From Silene latifolia (Eukaryota > Streptophyta > Magnoliopsida > Caryophyllales > Caryophyllaceae), in assembly GCF_048544455.1 (NCBI RefSeq), contig NC_133534.1:84907637-84971636 (forward strand): DNA of 64,000 nucleotides, in the 5' to 3' direction. Positions 60,028-64,000 of the stretch are shown here, in pieces; position 1 is the first letter of the stretch, and each line of letters opens with the position of its first letter. The notes beneath the pieces were generated by a model, which searched no databases, was not told the DNA's origin, and saw only the letters and a list, made by a program, of their open reading frames with translations. A program made the position numbers and the translations under genes.

Positions 60028-61753
60028 ATAGGTTTTCATGGTTTCTACTATTTGGTAAGGCTATGTCTCAATTAATTGTTTTAGCGAGAGGTCGTGTCAT
60101 CAATTTATTATCTATCACGTTTTAAGTGAACTAAAGCGGTGAACTACGATAATTTTAATTGACACGGTCGATAAACTCGATAAGACAATGCATGTTTAGT
60201 TATGGCGATTTAGCAATGCATGTGACATAAAATAAAATGCAAGCATAAAAATAAATAAATCCTAGTATGGCCTTTCCTAAAATAGAAAAACTATTAATCT
60301 ATTACATATTCGGAAACCAACTCCATTGGTCCCTTGAACTTCGGTTGTGGCACGCATCTCGAGGTAACACCGTCTTTATGTATCGCCATTCTTGAAGAAA
60401 TCCGTCTTTTGGAACTCCGGAATGAATAAAATTACATAATAAATTACATAATTTCCTATTATACATTTGTAACTAAAATAAAATAAATCTATTAAATTAC
60501 AAAACGGTGATACGAGATCACAAATAAAATTACAACCGAATCGATATTCCCATACATTTCGGGAAATATCAATTAAATCTAAGGCCATACTAAGTAAAAT
60601 TACATAATTCAAAATTACATAAATTAAAATTATGACAATCATAATGAAAAATGCAGCATTATAATATGTATGAACATGCTCATTTTATGCTAAATCGCCT
60701 TTAAATTGCCAATATCGTATATTACTCGGTTTTTACGGATTTGCGTGATTTCAACATTTTATAATCACAAAATTGCATAAATTCATATTTATGCACTAGT
60801 TAATTACCCTAACCTCTTAGGACTCAAAATTTAGTCTTCACTAATAATTTGACCATAATTAACCCATATCTTATAAAATTGTTCATAAATGGACCAAAAA
60901 TTACAAAAATAAGCTATTAAACTTCAAATAAGTCACAAAACTTCAAATAAATTCAAAATTTGAAATTTAAATTCATGAACATTCTGGAAAATTACCATGA
61001 CACTCATAATGTTCAAAATCTTAGGTTAAAATAATTTCGAAATTTCCGGAAAAACAATGTTGCGGTTTATCGATTTTAACTAAAATAATCATAAAACATG
61101 GGGAAAAATTATATTCATAAACTTTTCAATTTTAGATCTGAAAAAGATAATAAAAAGCAACATTAGACGTTTTTCCTAAGTCATAGATTATGTTTTATTA
61201 ATTTTTCACTAATAATGTCACTATTTATGCTATTTTTCTTCAAAAATTCATAAATCATGCTAAAAGACTTCTTTATAGCCAATTATTTTACACACATCTT
61301 GTAAAATTGCATGTGACAACATATTAATTTTCTATGACCAGATTCGAAATTTAACTCATATTAACCTATTTATCACTTTAAATCCGAATTAAAATTGAAA
61401 AATCCATTTTTCGAGCATAACAAGTCCTAAAATTATGAAAATTTACAGGTTATCTCAAAATAATATGTATCACAACATATCCAAAAACCAACTTAAAATT
61501 CGAAGTATAGCTAATTTTCGACCAAAAATGACATTTTTACTCATAAAATCACATTTAAATGCCATTATTATAATTATGAACAATAAAAATCCGAAAAATT
61601 AACCAAAAATTCCTAAAACACTTTAGGACCAGAAATATTAACATGCATGTAATAATTTCGTGATATATCATAATAACACTAATTTTACAAGTTTTATTTT
61701 GTTATTCATATAACTCGGAAAAACTTTTAACCAATTTGCATGCAAACAACCGT
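60028..61753 (-). other. AT-rich leader of copia C
   Basis: No ORF of note (the 88-codon minus frame at 60376-60642 is low-complexity Ile/Leu-rich and not conserved in A or B). Confidence 0.68.
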
Positions 61754-61769
61754 GGCTCTTGATACCGAT
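61754..61769 (-). other. Degenerate tRNA-Met type primer site, copia C
   Basis: Minus strand ATCGGTATCAAGAGCC. It differs from A and B by one base and from the consensus by lack of TGG and one extra A. Confidence 0.75.
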
Positions 61770-63030
61770 TGAAGGAAATGTAGATTCATATACATGTTAA
61801 CATACTCTTATATGTCAAAATAATTTGTCATAAAATTAAATACGGATTTTATGCATGCAAACAAATAATATGAAAGAGAAGAAATCATCCTTACATTGTA
61901 TGATTCGGTTTTATGGGCACAAAAGAGATCTCCTTCTCTTTTGTTCTTGAGCTTTCCAAATGGAAGAACAAAGATCTAAGTATAAGATCTCTCCCTAAGC
62001 TTTATACCCAAGGCTTTCACTTAATCTAATTAATATTATAATTACTAGTATAATATTAATCTTGTGAAAATTGAACCAAAATAGTTGGTATATAATCTCC
62101 TAAAACCGGGTAGAGGAGAAGAGTTTTGGAGTATTTTATCTCTCTAATTTTACACTCAAAATGTTGAGAGGATATTCTCTTTCTCACACTAGCAAAAATA
62201 ATGTGAATGAATGAATGAATAATTAGAGAGGAAAACTCTCTAATTACCTCTCCTAAAACCGGTGGAGAGGAGCCCTTTTAGGGAGCCAATGCATGCCCAT
62301 AGTGGTCTTCACAAGGTGAGTAGACTTGCATGGCTAGATTAGCTTTTTCATCATTATGTTTCTTATTAAAATATCAACATAATTTAAGCCTAATCTTCCT
62401 CCATTATTTCGGCCATTATACCTAATATGGAGTCCATATTATTTTTGTCAATTGTCAATATGTCACATGTCATATGTAACATAAAATTGTTATGTATTTT
62501 TAACATATTAAAAATCAACGTATTAATAAAAATACGTCACATACAAAATCGACTTAGTAATTTCATAATTACTTATGCCAAAATATTTTATCATTTATAA
62601 ATCACAACAGATTGTATTTATAACAATTCATTCAAATTTAATTGTTACATTAAACAATTTATTTCATCCGAGTAATTATACAATTTAATTACTCAGACCG
62701 TATCTCATTTAATCACATTTCAATTTGATACGTAAATTTTACTTCCAAAATCGTCCGTCAATTTTCAAGTAATTTAATTAACTCGCAACGTTATACGATT
62801 AATTAAATAATCAATTAAGAGTATTGCCCTTTAGGTATGACCTAGGGGGTCAACTGATCACCACCGTCACACGACAGTAATGTCAAACTCTAGTCAGCCA
62901 ATCATTACCGATATATGTTGACCAGTTGACAGTAACAATATTACTTCCCAATTGTATTCATTTTAATGAGATTTAATAATGATATTTAAATCATGTGATC
63001 GCACTATTGTTGAGGACACATTTCCCAACA
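61770..63030 (-). repeat. 5' LTR of copia C
   Basis: 1261 bp, near-identical to 54089-55345; followed by the ATTGC duplication. Confidence 0.96.
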
Positions 63031-63439
63031 ATTGCCTATGACACAGGTAATAGAAAAGCTGCCCGGGTCCTTCATTTTTGGAGGGGCCTTATTCAACAGC
63101 AAATTACTAGACTCTTCCATAAATGAAATCGTCTCAAATTCACTCAAATTTCTCTTACGCGTCACAATATCTTTCATAAACTTAGCGTAAGTGGGTACCT
63201 GAGTAACAAGTTCGGAAAAAGGGACAGTTACCTGAAGGTTCTTCACGACGTCCACAAACTTACCGTACTGCTGCTCGATCTTTGCGTCCTTCAGACGACT
63301 TGGGAAGGGTACCCTGGTAGCGATGAGTGGCCCCGTAACTTTTTCTTTACCCTTATCAATGCGTGACGTCTCCACAGTAGGGGAAGATGACACGGTGGCG
63401 GTATTAGATAGTAAATTGGGATCCCCCCACTTAAAGTAC
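63031..63439 (-). pseudogene. Gag-protease linker of element H
   Basis: Minus frame with T-R-V-P-F-P-S-R, Q-Y-G-K-F-V-D-V-V-K, V-P-F-S-E-L, Y-A-K-F-M-K-D-I-V-T-R-K-R and K-M-K-D-P-G-S-F-S-I-T-C, aligned with the C-terminus of K gag (8869-9100). The last residues run to V-I-G-N at the copia C insertion and continue at 54083. Upstream near 63425 the frame shifts relative to the TRSS tract, perhaps in a run of G. Confidence 0.88.
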
Positions 63440-63683
63440 TGGATCGAGTACTTTTATCAATCGATCGACCAATTGCTCTTTCTATTTCACTCGATCGACC
63501 ATATTTATCACTCGATCGAGTGATTTCTTCAGCATAGTTACTCGATCGAGTAAGATTGTCACTCGATCGACCAACATTGACTTCTGCACTTCTCGATCGA
63601 CCACTATTTTTACTCGATCGAGTGATAGGGTGAGTTAGACTGCTCGATCGAGTATAGAAGTCACTCGATCGAGTGTTTACAGC
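63440..63683 (-). repeat. CTCGATCGAG tract in gag of H, coding TRSS/GRSS repeats
   Basis: About ten copies of CTCGATCGAG or GTCGATCGAG variants. On the minus strand they are in one phase and open as T-R-S-S or G-R-S-S separated by 5-12 residues. The phase is the same as that of the upstream gag (63684-64000), from which it is separated by a single TGA. Confidence 0.88.
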
Positions 63684-64000
63684 TCACGCAGCAAGTATTT
63701 CCTTCAAAAACTCGTCTAAATCATCATCCGAGTTATCGTCAGCTATCAAAACCTCGTCCTCTTCATGAGTAAGGTCATTTTGAAAATTCATTGCACTGAC
63801 TGGATCGCATATTGGAAGAAGCTTAGCTTGGTCTGTCGCGAGTGTTAACTGCGCGACTTGTTCTTTCAATTCCGATATAACCGTTTCAGATTGCCGTGAC
63901 ATGCTCATCATAATGGATTTTAATTCGGCAATTTCTTCACTTGCAGAAGAAAGAATCGGTAATGGAGTTGGCGTGGAAGGGGTAGAGACATTCTTTTTTT
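63684..64000 (-). pseudogene. Gag part of element H upstream of the TRSS tract (runs off window)
   Basis: The minus frame is open to the window edge. From the edge: Ser/Thr/Pro-rich, then E-E-I-A-E-L-K-S-I-M, a probable coiled coil (S-E-L-K-E-Q-V-A-Q-L-T-L), and a very acidic end (D-D-N-S-D-D-D-L-D-E-F-L-K-E-I-L-A-A) followed by TGA. Related gags have a helical, acidic region here. The TGA may be a mutated CGA since the same frame goes on into TRSS repeats. Confidence 0.65.

Larger units (their letters stand above)
54089..63030 (-). mobile_element. Copia C: complete non-autonomous Ty1/copia element
   Basis: 8942 bp, LTRs 54089-55345 and 61770-63030, perfect ATTGC duplication. Minus orientation: primer site 61754-61769, polypurine tract from 55346. 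The interior is that of copias A and B with the same fossils, plus a local inverted and direct duplication (57405-57874). LTR differences are few and lie mostly in one patch of about 100 bp (55155-55250 against 62840-62940), so this is probably the youngest insertion. Confidence 0.96.
47154..64000 (-). mobile_element. Gypsy element H (Athila-type coding, CTCGATCGAG family), right edge outside window
   Basis: Minus strand, 3' end at left: LTR 47154-48569, polypurine tract, about 2 kb non-coding, integrase, RNase H, reverse transcriptase, protease, then copia C, then gag to the window edge. All pol domains can be recognised but are split by many small indels and stops. It is inserted in the 3' LTR of element I. 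The flank at the left is ATTTC; the partner is outside. Related remnant J is at 27336-29384. Confidence 0.9.

Overview
This window is plant nuclear DNA, almost certainly intergenic heterochromatin from a eudicot. It is AT-rich and I see no host gene, tRNA, rRNA or CRISPR array. What is present is a stack of nested retrotransposons. Several features point to a plant: Ty1/copia elements with 1.2-1.3 kb LTRs, Athila-type Ty3/gypsy elements with an Asp-tRNA type primer site (TGGCGCCGTTG), a chromovirus-type LTR beginning TGTAACACCCCG, and a plant L1-type LINE with a CCHC protein. The CTCGATCGAG-rich gypsy family gives me a weak impression of Caryophyllaceae, but I make no species call.

Layout, left to right. 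1-8769: copia A (minus strand, right LTR complete, left LTR missing about 33 bp), inserted in the protease region of Athila-type element K. 8770-12556: K (minus), with protease start, gag, primer site and 5' LTR. 12557-26092: host sequence ending in the 3' edge of a chromovirus, interrupted by copia B (14264-23090, TSD ATTTA) and by copia solo LTR D (24051-25736), which carries a piece of chromovirus LTR. 26093-27335: chromovirus LTR M, cut by gypsy J. 27336-29384: 3' LTR and 3' region of J (minus). 29385-31152: truncated copia E (minus). 31153-31627: fragment of an Athila-type LTR. 31628-40545: copia F (plus), the only copia here with recognisable pol, split by an L1-type LINE (32823-37580, 17-bp TSD). 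40546-47153: Athila-type element I (plus) with integrase end, a downstream ORF, and the start of its 3' LTR; the downstream ORF is broken by truncated copia G. 47154-64000: gypsy H (minus) with 3' LTR, pol, protease and part of gag, split by complete copia C (54089-63030, TSD ATTGC).

Copias A, B and C are one non-autonomous family. All three carry the same wrecked gag-pol, yet their LTR pairs are nearly identical and B and C have perfect 5-bp target duplications. They were therefore copied recently without their own proteins, presumably by enzymes from a relative such as F.

The most unusual signals are family-specific sequence modules rather than new genes. Short-motif tracts recur in both the LTR and the post-integrase region of two different gypsy families; in one family (H) the same DNA motif is also in frame in gag as a TRSS/GRSS peptide repeat, and in the other (I) the tract sits just upstream of a TATA-like site and leader before the downstream ORF. 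A motif repeated within each of copias A-C is identical inside an element but differs between elements. Copia C also holds a 161-bp inverted plus 70-bp direct duplication with exact ends. Nothing here looks like a defence system, biosynthetic cluster or other cellular pathway. All boundaries were read by eye and may be off by a few bases.
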